Made by a program: the position numbers and the translations under genes
Shown here: piece after piece, positions 15,829-24,978 of the stretch
Numbering within the stretch: the first letter of the stretch is position 1
How the letters are laid out: the number at the start of each line of letters is the position of its first letter
From: Dyadobacter beijingensis DSM 21582
GTDB lineage: Bacteria > Bacteroidota > Bacteroidia > Cytophagales > Spirosomataceae
DNA: 64,000 nt
Assembly (NCBI RefSeq): GCF_000382205.1
Contig: NZ_KB907788.1
Location: 1-64,000 of the forward strand
Direction: 5' to 3'
Notes under the pieces: generated by a model
Told to the model about the DNA's origin: nothing
Seen by the model: only the letters and a program-made list of their open reading frames with translations
Databases searched by the model: none

Positions 15829-15933
15829 TTCCGAATTACCGCATGAAACAGGCCGTGACGCTGATGCAGGTCGTGGGCCTCTGCGAAACGCTGAACGTGG
15901 AATTGGAAGCTACCCAGGTCAAATAGGGCAGCC

Positions 15934-18294
15934 TCATTCGGACCGTAAGCTGGTAACCGGGTTCAGCCATGCGGCTTTGATGGCCTGAAAACTGACGGTA
16001 AACAATGCAATGGCCGTGGCCGAAACGCCGGCCAGGGCGAAAATCCACCAGCTGAGTGCCGTGCTGTAAGCGAATGTGCCCAACCAGGAGCTGAGCGCCC
16101 ACCAGGCGACCGGCGACGCGAGGACGAGCGCGATCAGGACAAGTTTCAGGAAGTCGGAGGACAGGAGCGTAACGATGTTGGAAACGCTGGCACCGAGCAC
16201 TTTTCGTACGCCGATCTCCTTCGTGCGCTGCTCGGCCGTGAATGCCGCCAGTCCGAAAAGCCCGAGGCAGGAAATGAGGATCGCCAGCACGCCGAAGTAG
16301 TCGACGAGCGTGTGCACCTGCCGCTCGCTTCTGTAAAGTCCTTCATATTCTTCATCGAGGAAATGATAGTTGAAAGGGTAGTCCGGGTTAAAATCCCGGG
16401 CTACCTTTTTGAGTGCCGTCAGGGCCTGCTCCGTTTGTCCTGCACGCGTTTTCACGAGCAGGTAAGCCGAGTTTTCCGGTATGTAGGTGAGCACAAGCGG
16501 CGTAATGGCCTGGTGGAGCGAGCTCATGTGGAAATCCTTCATCACGCCGATCACCGGCCCATTGCCTTTCCAGAATTTGATCTGCTTGCCGACGGGGTTC
16601 TTTTCGCCCATGAGCCGGGCGGCGGCTTCGTTGATCAGGTAAGCCGATGTATCAGCCGCGCTGCCCGGACGGAAATCCCGGCCGTCCACGAGCTGTATGT
16701 TCATCGTACGTACGAAATCGGCGCCTACCGTCATGGCGGTCACCGTAGTTTGCAGGTTGGGATCTTTTCCCGGCCAGGTAAGGTCGCCGGACGATGACTG
16801 GATATTCACCGGCAGCATGCCCGTCGCCGTGGCGGACACTACGGACGGCTGGCGCATGACTTCCTGCCGGAACGCCTCCATTTTCGCACCTTGCGCAACA
16901 TTGCCTTCCAGCGGCAGGTACACCACATTGTCGCGGTCGAGGCCCAGGTGTTTGGAACGCAGATACTGCATTTGCGTGCCCACCGCCAGCATGCCTACGA
17001 TGAGGAAAATGGACAATGCGAACTGAAAAGTCACCAGCACCCGTCGGAAAAGGGCAGGGCCGCTGCCGAACTGCAATTTGCCTTTGAGGATCTTCACCGG
17101 CTTCAATCCGGAGAGGAAAAGGGCCGGGTAGCTGCCGGCCATCAGCCCGGTGAGCAGCGTGAGGGCCGCAATGCCTGCCCAGAGCGCCGGCTCGGTCAGG
17201 TCCAGGGCCAGGTGCTTGCCGAACAGCTCGTTAAAAACCGGCAGCGCCAGCCATACCGCCGCCAGGGCCAGTACCGCGGCCATCATACTCGTCAGCACCG
17301 ATTCACTCAAAAACTGCCCCACCAGCGCCGACCGGTAAGCGCCCACTACTTTTCGCACACCCACTTCCCTGGCCCTGGTGGCCGAGCGCGCGGTGGCGAG
17401 GTTCATGAAATTAATGCACGCAATGAGCAGCAGAAACCCCGCAACAATAGAAAACACGCGAACATATTCAATACGGCCGCCTGCGGGTTTGCCCATTTTA
17501 TAATCGCCGTAGAGGTACACATCCGTAATGGGCTGAATAATAGGCACATTTGTATTCTGCGGATCGGTGTAGCGTTTGTAGATGTCCTTCATACCCGGTT
17601 CGGCCTGGGCAGCCGTCGTATTGGGAGCCAGCCGCACGTACGTCAGGAATGAACTGTTGCCCCAGGTTTTTTGCCAGGGTTGTTCCTGCTCTTTCCAGTT
17701 GACGAGCCAGTCGAATTTCAAGGTAGACGTAGCCGGCAGGTCTTTGAGCACCGCGCCGACGACGTAAAACTTGTCATTGTCCAGTTGCAGCGTTTTCCCC
17801 AGCGCGTCGGCGCCCGGAAAGTATTTATCAGCCAGTTTTTTGGAAATGATAACCTGGTTTGTCTGCGCCAATGCCGCCTGCGGATTGCCCTTCACGGCAG
17901 GCAATTGAAATACCCTGAAAAAGTCGTCCGTTGCATAATACCCTTTTTCCTTCGCGCCATTTTCCCCCACTTTCACGAGCAGCTCCATCCACGGGTTGAT
18001 TTTCACGGCCGCCGCCACCTCGGGCACATCCTTCGACAGGGCATTCTGCAGCGGTCCGGGCGTGACGTCGCCGGTACCGACCTCGCCAGTGTTGCGGTTG
18101 GTCGAATTGGTGCGTACAAAATAGATTTGATCCGCGCCGGAAAGGTAATGGTTATAGCTCAGCTCGTCTTTGACCCACAACCCGATGAGCAGCGTGCAAG
18201 CCATCCCCAGCGCCAGGCCGAAGACATTGATGCCGGTATACAACTTGTTTTTGGCCAGATTTCGCCGTGCGGTCGTGAGGTAGGAATGCAGCAT
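15934..18294 (-). CDS. FtsX/MacB-type ABC transporter permease
   Basis: A 786-residue inner-membrane protein of the large Bacteroidota FtsX family. It starts MLHSYLTTARRNLAKNKLYT, has a first TM helix (GINVFGLALGMACTLLIGLW), a MacB-type periplasmic domain (about 45-275), three TM helices (about 280-400) containing ATRAREVGVRKVVGAYRSAL, a second periplasmic domain (about 430-660) and a final three-helix bundle with EQRTKEIGVRKVLGASVSN. The duplicated EVGVRKV motif marks the two FtsX modules. No ATPase gene is adjacent. It is 104 bases downstream of a second permease of the same type, probably in one transcript. Confidence 0.92.
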   Translation of the reverse strand: MLHSYLTTARRNLAKNKLYTGINVFGLALGMACTLLIGLWVKDELSYNHYLSGADQIYFVRTNSTNRNTGEVGTGDVTPGPLQNALSKDVPEVAAAVKINPWMELLVKVGENGAKEKGYYATDDFFRVFQLPAVKGNPQAALAQTNQVIISKKLADKYFPGADALGKTLQLDNDKFYVVGAVLKDLPATSTLKFDWLVNWKEQEQPWQKTWGNSSFLTYVRLAPNTTAAQAEPGMKDIYKRYTDPQNTNVPIIQPITDVYLYGDYKMGKPAGGRIEYVRVFSIVAGFLLLIACINFMNLATARSATRAREVGVRKVVGAYRSALVGQFLSESVLTSMMAAVLALAAVWLALPVFNELFGKHLALDLTEPALWAGIAALTLLTGLMAGSYPALFLSGLKPVKILKGKLQFGSGPALFRRVLVTFQFALSIFLIVGMLAVGTQMQYLRSKHLGLDRDNVVYLPLEGNVAQGAKMEAFRQEVMRQPSVVSATATGMLPVNIQSSSGDLTWPGKDPNLQTTVTAMTVGADFVRTMNIQLVDGRDFRPGSAADTSAYLINEAAARLMGEKNPVGKQIKFWKGNGPVIGVMKDFHMSSLHQAITPLVLTYIPENSAYLLVKTRAGQTEQALTALKKVARDFNPDYPFNYHFLDEEYEGLYRSERQVHTLVDYFGVLAILISCLGLFGLAAFTAEQRTKEIGVRKVLGASVSNIVTLLSSDFLKLVLIALVLASPVAWWALSSWLGTFAYSTALSWWIFALAGVSATAIALFTVSFQAIKAAWLNPVTSLRSE

Positions 18295-18398
18295 CGTCGG
18301 TTAAAGGTTAGTTTAGGGAGCAGATGATCGATCGGCGTGAAAGGTTGCATCAGTGGATAGCGCCACTCGCCCGTTCCCGATCCGGGCCGCTTTTTGCA

Positions 18399-20801
18399 TT
18401 ACTGCGTCCTGAAATACTCCACAGGGTTGCGCATGGCCGCTTTGAATGCGTGCCCGAAAACAGTTAATGCCGTAATGAACGCCGTAATGCCCAGCGTAGC
18501 CCCAAGCGCCCAGACGTTCGATGAAATCCGGTGCGAATATTGCTGCAACCAGGCATTGGTAAGCCACCAGCCCATCGGTGCTGCAATGAGGAACCCGATC
18601 AGGATCAGTCGGCCGAATTCCTTGCCGAATATCCAAAGCAGCTGCGGCGTCTTCGCACCCAGCACCCGGCGCACGCCGATTTCTTTGGCACGACCTTCGG
18701 CCATGAACGTTACCAGACCGTAAAGTCCGAGGCAGCTCATAGCCATAGCAATGAGGGCGAACGACTGCACGAAACCGGCCAGCAGCCGCTCCATTTTCAG
18801 GAATGAGCCCAACAGCTCATCGAGCTGGTCCGCTTTGTAGACCTGGTAAGGCATCGTCTCGTCCCAAATCTGCTCAATGCCTTTCAATGTAGTTTTCGGA
18901 CGGTTAGGCGACAGCGTGAGCACGGCCATCATCGTATGCCCCATATCATGTACGATGGTGACAGGCACAATGGGCTGGTGGAGGTCGCCGCTGCGGAAGT
19001 CGTCCACCACGCCGACGATGATGCGGTCGGCATCCTTGACCCGCATATGCTTGCCTACTACGGCGCTCACGGGCGAGACGCCCAGCTGGCGCACGAGCGT
19101 TTGGTTGACCATTATCTCCTGCGCCGTCGTGTCGGTATTGCTGAAATTTCGTCCGGCCACGAGGGATAATCCGAATGCAGACAAATAATATTCGTCGGCT
19201 GCCCGCAGGCGTGTTTCGAATGGCTCGGGCTTGGAGGCAAAATGGTAGCTGAACGGGGTAGGGCGGTTGTAGGGCGATGCGGGCGGGTCGCTGGCGTACG
19301 TGACGCTCTCTACGCCCGGAAGCTGTAACCAGGCCTGCCGCAACTGGTCGAAAGGGACGGGGTTAGGCGGCGAAAGCCAGACGGTGAGCTTGTTGGCGTG
19401 GTGGAAACCCCAATCGACCGACTGCATATGTTTCAATTGGGTGGAAATGACCAGGACGATGATCAGGAAAAGCTGCGAGAGCACGAACTGACCCGTGATC
19501 AATGTCCTTCTGATGGTAAACCCGCCGATCGTTTGGGTCGTGAGCTGGCCGGTCAATGCTTTGGTAGGGTTAAACCGGGACAATACCCAGGCCGGATAGA
19601 ACCCTGCGAGCAGGACCACGGCAGCAACCAGGCCCAGGAACCATTGCAGGCTTCTGGGATGCAGCAAATCGAGGATCGAAATCGATGGGTAGAGCATTTC
19701 CACCTGCGCGGCCAGTGTGCGGTTTACGAGCGGCATCGCGAGCTGCGTGAGCATGAATGAAAGAAGGACGGCAAAAAATGTGAGCAAGGCGGTTTCGAGC
19801 AGAAACTGCCGGATCAGCTGAAACTGGTTGCTCCCTACCGCTTTGCGCAGGCCCACTTCCCGCGCTCGCTGCAACGCCTGCGCGGTTGCGAGGTTAATGT
19901 AGTTGATACATGCGGCCAGCACGAGCAGTAACCCCACGGCGATCAATGCGTATGAAACCGGGCGCGGTGCCATGCCGCTGCGCTCGTGGTTGAGGTCTGC
20001 CAGCCGCAGCACCTGATAGGCATATTGTGCCGCTTTGTCGCCCGGAAGGTTCTTTTTGCGGACTTCCGTCAATGCGCTGGCCAGCTGTTCGGGGCCCGTG
20101 CCTTCGCGCAGGAGCACGAAGCACATGCTTTGCAGGCCTTCCCAATCCAGTAGTGCGCCCTTTCGCTCCAAACCGGGGATCGTCGCGTAGGAAATCAATG
20201 CATCGTAGCGGAGCTGGGTATTGGCCGGCGGGTTTTTGATAATGCCCGTCACGGTGAGATCCACGCGGTTGTCGAACCGTACCGTGCGGCCCACGGGATC
20301 GGCGTTGTCGAAGTATTTTCGGGCATATCTTTCACTGAGCACGATGGTATTAGGTGCCGACAATGCCTTGGCCGGACTACCCGCCACCCATTCCACGAGA
20401 AAATGATTAAAGTATTGCGGCTCGGCGAAGCACACGTTCCGGGCCTCGTTAAACTTCCTGACCGCTCCCGGTTTTCCGTCGGCAACGCTCATTGTCCGTC
20501 CGAATACGGTTTCCAGCCTGGTAGCACTTTCCACAAACGGGTAGGTTCGCCGAAGCATTTCCGCCAGGGGCCGGGGCGCCGCGTCCGTCTGCATCGTATT
20601 CTCCCGCTGAATATCCGTCACGACCCAATAGGACCGGTCGATATGCGGATGGTGGCGATCAAAACTGAACATATAATTGACCACCAAAAAAATCACCAGA
20701 CCGCTCGCCAGCCCCAAAGCAAGGCTAAAAACGCGTATCAGGTTAACCTGCCGCTGCCGCCACAAGCGGCGCAGGGAAAGCGTGAAGTAATGTGCAAGCA
20801 T
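18399..20801 (-). CDS. FtsX/MacB-type ABC transporter permease
   Basis: An 800-residue permease of the same two-module architecture as its downstream neighbour: N-terminal TM helix (LIRVFSLALGLASGLVIFLV), periplasmic MacB-type domain, a TM triplet with QRAREVGLRKAVGSNQFQL, second periplasmic domain and C-terminal FtsX module with GRAKEIGVRRVLGAKTPQL. It is a divergent paralogue, not a duplicate. An AT-rich region (20812-20850) lies directly upstream and probably holds the promoter for both permeases. Such ATPase-less permeases usually pair with a shared MacB-like ATPase elsewhere; cargo is unknown. Confidence 0.92.
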   Translation of the reverse strand: MLAHYFTLSLRRLWRQRQVNLIRVFSLALGLASGLVIFLVVNYMFSFDRHHPHIDRSYWVVTDIQRENTMQTDAAPRPLAEMLRRTYPFVESATRLETVFGRTMSVADGKPGAVRKFNEARNVCFAEPQYFNHFLVEWVAGSPAKALSAPNTIVLSERYARKYFDNADPVGRTVRFDNRVDLTVTGIIKNPPANTQLRYDALISYATIPGLERKGALLDWEGLQSMCFVLLREGTGPEQLASALTEVRKKNLPGDKAAQYAYQVLRLADLNHERSGMAPRPVSYALIAVGLLLVLAACINYINLATAQALQRAREVGLRKAVGSNQFQLIRQFLLETALLTFFAVLLSFMLTQLAMPLVNRTLAAQVEMLYPSISILDLLHPRSLQWFLGLVAAVVLLAGFYPAWVLSRFNPTKALTGQLTTQTIGGFTIRRTLITGQFVLSQLFLIIVLVISTQLKHMQSVDWGFHHANKLTVWLSPPNPVPFDQLRQAWLQLPGVESVTYASDPPASPYNRPTPFSYHFASKPEPFETRLRAADEYYLSAFGLSLVAGRNFSNTDTTAQEIMVNQTLVRQLGVSPVSAVVGKHMRVKDADRIIVGVVDDFRSGDLHQPIVPVTIVHDMGHTMMAVLTLSPNRPKTTLKGIEQIWDETMPYQVYKADQLDELLGSFLKMERLLAGFVQSFALIAMAMSCLGLYGLVTFMAEGRAKEIGVRRVLGAKTPQLLWIFGKEFGRLILIGFLIAAPMGWWLTNAWLQQYSHRISSNVWALGATLGITAFITALTVFGHAFKAAMRNPVEYFRTQ

Positions 20802-20865
20802 GGGGAGTTGAATTTATATATATATAGTTTTTTTATATATAAATAAAAAACACTCCTAATCCTAC

Positions 20866-21309
20866 TCAAATCTCCTGCGCCAATCCAATCAAAATCCCTT
20901 CGCTGCCGCGGATGTAGCAGAGCTTGTACGAATTTTCGTATTGGACCACTTCGCCGACGAGCTGAGCGCCGTGTTTCAGAAGCCGGGCTACCATTTCATC
21001 GATGTCCTCGACGGTGAACATGGCCCGCAAATAGCCGAGCGAATTCACTGGCGCATTTCGGTGGTCCGATTCGACTGGCGGAGTGAGGAATGTCGATAGT
21101 TCAAGCCGGCTGTGGCCATCCGGCGTGATCATCATGGCAATTTCTACCCGCTGGCCGTGCACGCCCGTCACCCGGCCGGACCATTCGCCTTCGATCATCG
21201 CGCGGCCCTCGAGGCGCATGCCCAGTTCGGTGAAAAATGAAATGGCATTGTCGAGTGACTCCACGACGATCCCGATATTGTCCATTCTTAAAAGTTTGTT
21301 GCCGGCCAT
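20866..21309 (-). CDS. VOC family protein
   Basis: A 147-residue vicinal oxygen chelate protein with two beta-alpha-beta-beta-beta modules. The N-terminal module has NIGIVVESLDNAISFFTELG and the C-terminal module has VEDIDEMVARLLKHGAQLVG followed by LCYIRGSEGILIGLAQEI, in which the Glu near the end corresponds to the metal ligand of glyoxalase-type members. Substrate cannot be assigned. It stands between a leftward permease gene and a divergent small membrane protein gene. Confidence 0.87.
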   Translation of the reverse strand: MAGNKLLRMDNIGIVVESLDNAISFFTELGMRLEGRAMIEGEWSGRVTGVHGQRVEIAMMITPDGHSRLELSTFLTPPVESDHRNAPVNSLGYLRAMFTVEDIDEMVARLLKHGAQLVGEVVQYENSYKLCYIRGSEGILIGLAQEI

Positions 21310-21424
21310 GAATTCGATGGTTTATGTTTGGAAATTAATTTTCGTAAAAAGCCATGCCGAATACGAAATCCCTAAATTGCTACACTAACATGCAGCCGAT
21401 ATCCGGAATCTAATCGAAATAACC

Positions 21425-21634
21425 GTGAGCTTACAAGTCAAACTAATGTTGGGTTCGATGCTGACCGGCTTGGGGTGCTTCTTCCTGATGGCATACGCCT
21501 ACGCGGAAAAAATCGGGGATGGGTCTTGGAATGAGGACATATTTATTTGCAGCCTGCTGGGTATGTTCATGTCTATCGGGGTGTTTTTTCTGGCATTGAT
21601 CTGGTTGATAATCAATGGGATTTTAAATAAATAG
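21425..21634 (+). CDS. small two-helix membrane protein
   Basis: A 69-residue protein consisting almost entirely of two transmembrane helices (about 7-27 and 42-64) joined by a charged loop, EKIGDGSWNED. It matches no family I recognise. The chosen start is GTG at 21425; an ATG seven codons later would remove the few residues before the first helix. It is followed by a strong bidirectional terminator and faces the next leftward gene, so it is an independent unit. Confidence 0.55.
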   Translation: MSLQVKLMLGSMLTGLGCFFLMAYAYAEKIGDGSWNEDIFICSLLGMFMSIGVFFLALIWLIINGILNK

Positions 21635-21655
21635 GTTTTTCCAGTGCCCATAAAA

Positions 21656-21696
21656 ACAGCGTCGGCAGCCCGAATTGACGAGCCTGCCGACGCTGT
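21656..21696. terminator. bidirectional hairpin terminator
   Basis: ACAGCGTCGGCAG and CTGCCGACGCTGT form a perfect 13-base-pair stem with a 15-base loop between two converging genes. The T-run is weak on the plus side and the A-run TAAAAACAGC (21651-21660) gives a T-rich tail on the minus side, so it likely terminates mainly the leftward transcript. Confidence 0.75.
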
Positions 21697-21712
21697 ATGT
21701 TGACGCTACGAC

Positions 21713-22045
21713 CTACAAGGTTTTCTTCAAACCAGTTTTATCAATTGCCGAGGTATCCGGCTTTGTTTGTGTGTTCGGCTGTGATACCGGTTGAACATTG
21801 GTTTCTGCTTTTTGATAAACCATACCTGGCACAGTATTGCCGCGGATCTGCTGGCCGAGGCTTCCCTGGTTGGCGGGCCGGGTAACGGTTTCCTTCCGCG
21901 CAGGGGCTTCTTTGCTGAACAAAAAGCCGGGAGCGGTCCCGTTTTTAATCTGGCTGATGATCGGTTCGTCGGTTTTATAGCGGGTTTGCGCCTGGGCCGC
22001 CAGTCCTGTGCAGGCTAGGAACGCGATGATGAGGTAGCTTCTCAT
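21713..22045 (-). CDS. hypothetical secreted protein
   Basis: A 110-residue protein with a clean signal peptide (MRSYLIIAFLACTGLAAQAQ) and a short, low-complexity mature part rich in Thr, Asn, Gln and Pro. Two related segments occur, FLFSKEAPARKETVTRPANQ and GMVYQKAETNVQPVSQPNTQ, each preceded by an NGTAPG or GNTVPG element, so the mature protein is a short internal repeat. I chose the ATG at 22045 because the signal peptide begins there. It follows the large repeat protein gene on the same strand, starting just beyond that gene's stop. Confidence 0.6.
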   Translation of the reverse strand: MRSYLIIAFLACTGLAAQAQTRYKTDEPIISQIKNGTAPGFLFSKEAPARKETVTRPANQGSLGQQIRGNTVPGMVYQKAETNVQPVSQPNTQTKPDTSAIDKTGLKKTL

Positions 22046-22067
22046 ATGGGGTATTGGATGGATGTTC

Positions 22068-23873
22068 TTATTTGACATTGACAAACACATTGATTTTACC
22101 GATTCCGTCGCCGTCGAAGTTCTGCAACGCTTTACCGAGGATCTGGCCGGCTTTTACCTTCGCTTTGTCGGCTTTCATGGCTACGCCCGGTTTGGATGAG
22201 GTCACCAGCAGATCGCCGCGCTGAATGGCGCCGCCTTCAAGGCATACTTTGGTGGGAATTACGCCTACGACGCCCATGGGTACTTTTCCGGCGAGGTCGC
22301 TGTCGATATGTTCTTCCGTCAGGAGCACGCCGGGTTTGGTCGCATACACGCCCAGCACGAGGTCGGAATAGGCGCCGGCGCTTTTTTCGATGGTACGGTC
22401 TTTGGAAGTGGCGATGCTGAGAACGTCGCCGGGCTCGTAGTCGGATACTTCGCTGATCACGTCGAATGCTTCCGCGATGTCGGCGCCGCCGGATTGAGTG
22501 CCGTCATTGAAAAAGCCTCTTCCCGCCTTGTTGATACGGGCCGCATTCGAGCTGCCGCTCTGGAATATGGCCACGTTTCCGCTCGCGCCGGTGTGGTTGA
22601 CCAGCAAACCAGTGCCTGTTCCGGCATTGCTCACGTGAAGCGTCGGTTGTCCGTTAGATGAATTGTAATTGGCGAAACGCCCTGCTCTCCCCGTGCCGAA
22701 ATTGGGGATAAACCCGGAAACCGCATTGCCATTACCATCACAACTGGCCTCGATACCGTCGCCTGTGCCGCCGGCATTGACCGTGATACCACTACCATTT
22801 CCTTCCGTCAGGGCTAGTATCGCCGGGCCGTTACCGGCGGGGTTGGAAGAGTAGAAAAGTCCCCCGTAACCGCCAGTCCCGGAAGCTTTGCCCATAATGG
22901 CCGCCGTGCCGAAGTTGGCGAATATGGAGTTTACCTCCCCGTACACGGCCGAGGAAGTACCTGTGGTGCGGTTCACGAAAAAGTGGCCCGCGGTGCCGTT
23001 ACCGACCGTGGTGGCGGTGACGACGGCATTTGTGTTGGCCTCATTAAATATATCAAATTTCCCCGCAGCGCCTGTGGCAAACGACGGTACCCAGGCATAC
23101 ACAGCGTTACCGGCCCCGTCGATGTTTGCTTCGACGGCATTGCCTTTACTGGCGTTCGCCGTGATAGCGTTGCCGTTGCCGTCCGAAATCGCAACCAGCG
23201 ATGGGTTAATACCGGCCGGGTTGGCCGCGTGGAACAATCCCGCGAACCCGCCGGTACCCGAGGAGGTGCCAAATATCCCCGCCGCGCCGAAATTGCCGAA
23301 AATCGTGCTTACCTCGCCCCGCACAGCCGCGCCTACGCTGTTGTTGTTGGCGATTTTGAAAGAACCGGCATTCCCCTTGGTATTATCAGAGATATTCCCG
23401 TTTCCATTCGTTTCTACTTGAAGGACGTTTGACTGGGTATTGGTAGCCACCGTATTCCGGAACTGCCCTGCGGGCCCGCCGTCCGAAATACCTTCCAGCG
23501 CGGCGCCTGCACCCTGGTTTGTCACCGAAAACAGGGGGGTAGCCCTGTTACCCGTGCCCGCGTAAGGCAATGCAAGCGTGGAGTCGCTCACCTGCGCCCA
23601 GCCGGAGCCGCTTTTGAAATACCAAAAACCCTTCGTGTCGGTGTCGTACACCAGCAAGCCGTCGGCCGGACTGGCGACGCCCGCCCGCTGGGAGGAGGAA
23701 AGCCGCGGAACGAGCACGCCTTTGGTAGTGGATCTGACGTCGAGCTGGGCGCTGGCGTCGGGGGTTATGGTGCCGATACCCACCTGGGCATTGACTGTCA
23801 AGGCGAATAATACGAGAGGGGCGCCCAGCAACACCGGTTTAAAAATACTTTTCATGGACATGGGAAATTTCAT
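22068..23873 (-). CDS. repeat-rich secreted surface protein (fibre-like)
   Basis: A 601-residue secreted protein. The signal peptide (KSIFKPVLLGAPLVLFALTVNAQ) is followed by the Bacteroidota fibre-type opening VGIGTITPDASAQLDVRST and KGVLVPRLSSSQR, a Gly/Asn/Thr-rich beta region with two related repeats of about 126 residues (from 184 and 310), and a conserved C-terminal domain starting GGADIAEAFDV, similar to the tail of phage-fibre-like surface proteins. The first ATG overlaps the upstream gene's stop by four bases; the ATG at 23855 would give a more standard signal peptide. It may be exported with, or displayed near, the T9SS cargo encoded upstream. Confidence 0.75.
   Translation of the reverse strand: MKFPMSMKSIFKPVLLGAPLVLFALTVNAQVGIGTITPDASAQLDVRSTTKGVLVPRLSSSQRAGVASPADGLLVYDTDTKGFWYFKSGSGWAQVSDSTLALPYAGTGNRATPLFSVTNQGAGAALEGISDGGPAGQFRNTVATNTQSNVLQVETNGNGNISDNTKGNAGSFKIANNNSVGAAVRGEVSTIFGNFGAAGIFGTSSGTGGFAGLFHAANPAGINPSLVAISDGNGNAITANASKGNAVEANIDGAGNAVYAWVPSFATGAAGKFDIFNEANTNAVVTATTVGNGTAGHFFVNRTTGTSSAVYGEVNSIFANFGTAAIMGKASGTGGYGGLFYSSNPAGNGPAILALTEGNGSGITVNAGGTGDGIEASCDGNGNAVSGFIPNFGTGRAGRFANYNSSNGQPTLHVSNAGTGTGLLVNHTGASGNVAIFQSGSSNAARINKAGRGFFNDGTQSGGADIAEAFDVISEVSDYEPGDVLSIATSKDRTIEKSAGAYSDLVLGVYATKPGVLLTEEHIDSDLAGKVPMGVVGVIPTKVCLEGGAIQRGDLLVTSSKPGVAMKADKAKVKAGQILGKALQNFDGDGIGKINVFVNVK
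22640..23324 (-). repeat. two diverged tandem repeats inside the fibre-like gene
   Basis: Protein segments beginning VRGEVSTIFGNFGAAGIFG (residue 184) and VYGEVNSIFANFGTAAIMG (residue 310) are followed by parallel stretches (SSGTGGFAGLFHAANPAG against ASGTGGYGGLFYSSNPAG, and AISDGNGNAITAN against ALTEGNGSGITVN). The period is 126 residues (378 bases). They indicate an internal duplication that has since diverged. Confidence 0.8.
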
Positions 23874-24841
23874 TGTTTAATGATTTTAATGGCCTGGGCC
23901 TTGCCTGTCGCGGTTTCTACCTGGATCAGGTAGGTGCCTGCCGGATAGGTTTTCAGGCTGAACTCCTGGCCCGGTTTAGGTTTGGTCAAATTAAGGATCA
24001 CGCGGCCGTTCAGATCGGTCATCCTGACGCTGTTAAGTGGTTCATTGGAACCGATCCGCAGCTTGTCTACCACCGGGTTCGGATACGCGCTGATCGTGCT
24101 GGCGTCGTCCAGCCGGAGCTGCCGGATAACACTGTACGTGAAACTACCGTCCGTATCCACCATTTTCAGCCGGTAATACTGCGTGCCGTACCGCTGCACC
24201 AGGTCGTTGAAGGTGTATTTCCTGCTCGTGGCGCTTTCGGTAGCGGCCTTCACGTTGCCCAGCGCGGTCCAGCTGCGTGAGTCATCACTTTGCTGGATTT
24301 CAAAATAGTCGCTGTTCCTTTCCTCGGACGTTTCCCAGGCTAGTACTGTCAGGTTTTCCATTCTTCTTACCTGAAACCCGATCAGGCGGACGGGCAACGC
24401 ATTTTCCTGTGCCGCAGTAAGCGCGGTGAAGCTCGTCGTCGAAAGGGTGTCCGAAATGTAATGCCGGGCCAGGTCGACCGTACCGCCCGTGGCCGAAACG
24501 AAGGACGGGTTGCCGTGAGCGAGCTGCAAAGTGCTTTCGGCATTACCATTCAGCTCGGTGGGGCGAAAGAAAAAACCCGCGATGCCGGCGAAAGTGATAG
24601 GGGACGAGAAGTTGTACACGCGCGCAATGCCTGGGGGCGAGCCCGGAACGGGCGTGTGTGAGATCGTGAGCGTTTGCGAGGCGAGCGAAAATCCGGAGCC
24701 GGGTTGCAGGGTGAGGCTATCGATGGACACCTGCGTGTCCCCGGCGATAAAGAAACCTTCGGCCCCGGCGCTGAACTGGGCCCGCGCTGAAAGGGCCGGA
24801 AGCAATGCCAGCTGGCAAATAAACAGGTAGCGTTTAATCAT
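23870..24841 (-). CDS. T9SS type A sorting domain-containing protein
   Basis: A 323-residue secreted protein. A signal peptide (IKRYLFICQLALLPALSARAQ) is followed by a beta-rich N-terminal half, a fibronectin-like segment (LIGFQVRRMENLTVLAWETS and YYRLKMVDTDGSFTYS), and a C-terminal type IX secretion sorting domain: AYPNPVVDKLRIG, VRMTDLNGRVI, YPAGTYLIQVET and a terminal KIIKQ. The protein should cross the outer membrane through the T9SS and be anchored at the surface. Start chosen at the ATG at 24841, where the signal peptide begins. The downstream fibre-like gene overlaps its stop (ATGA), so both are co-translated. Confidence 0.88.
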   Translation of the reverse strand: MIKRYLFICQLALLPALSARAQFSAGAEGFFIAGDTQVSIDSLTLQPGSGFSLASQTLTISHTPVPGSPPGIARVYNFSSPITFAGIAGFFFRPTELNGNAESTLQLAHGNPSFVSATGGTVDLARHYISDTLSTTSFTALTAAQENALPVRLIGFQVRRMENLTVLAWETSEERNSDYFEIQQSDDSRSWTALGNVKAATESATSRKYTFNDLVQRYGTQYYRLKMVDTDGSFTYSVIRQLRLDDASTISAYPNPVVDKLRIGSNEPLNSVRMTDLNGRVILNLTKPKPGQEFSLKTYPAGTYLIQVETATGKAQAIKIIKQ

Positions 24842-24978
24842 ACATTTTGCATAACTAATGTGAAACAAACAAGAGCCGGAAAGGTACCCGGCTCATCTGT
24901 AACTGTTTGTAACAAATAGTTATCAATGTATGTAGAAATTAAGCTACGTATCGGCAGCAGAGCTCGCGGCTAAACTAC

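Noticed and set aside
15813-15926. Open frame after the lipoprotein gene encoding a plausible helical tail (MKQAVTLMQVVGLCETLN)
   Set aside because: Only about 37 codons, preceded by a stop codon and without a recognisable family; it may be a gene fragment but cannot be told from chance.
20812-20850. AT-repeat tract (TATATATATA) upstream of the permease pair
   Set aside because: Probably just an AT-rich promoter region; not a defined repeat element, no phase-variable tract evident.
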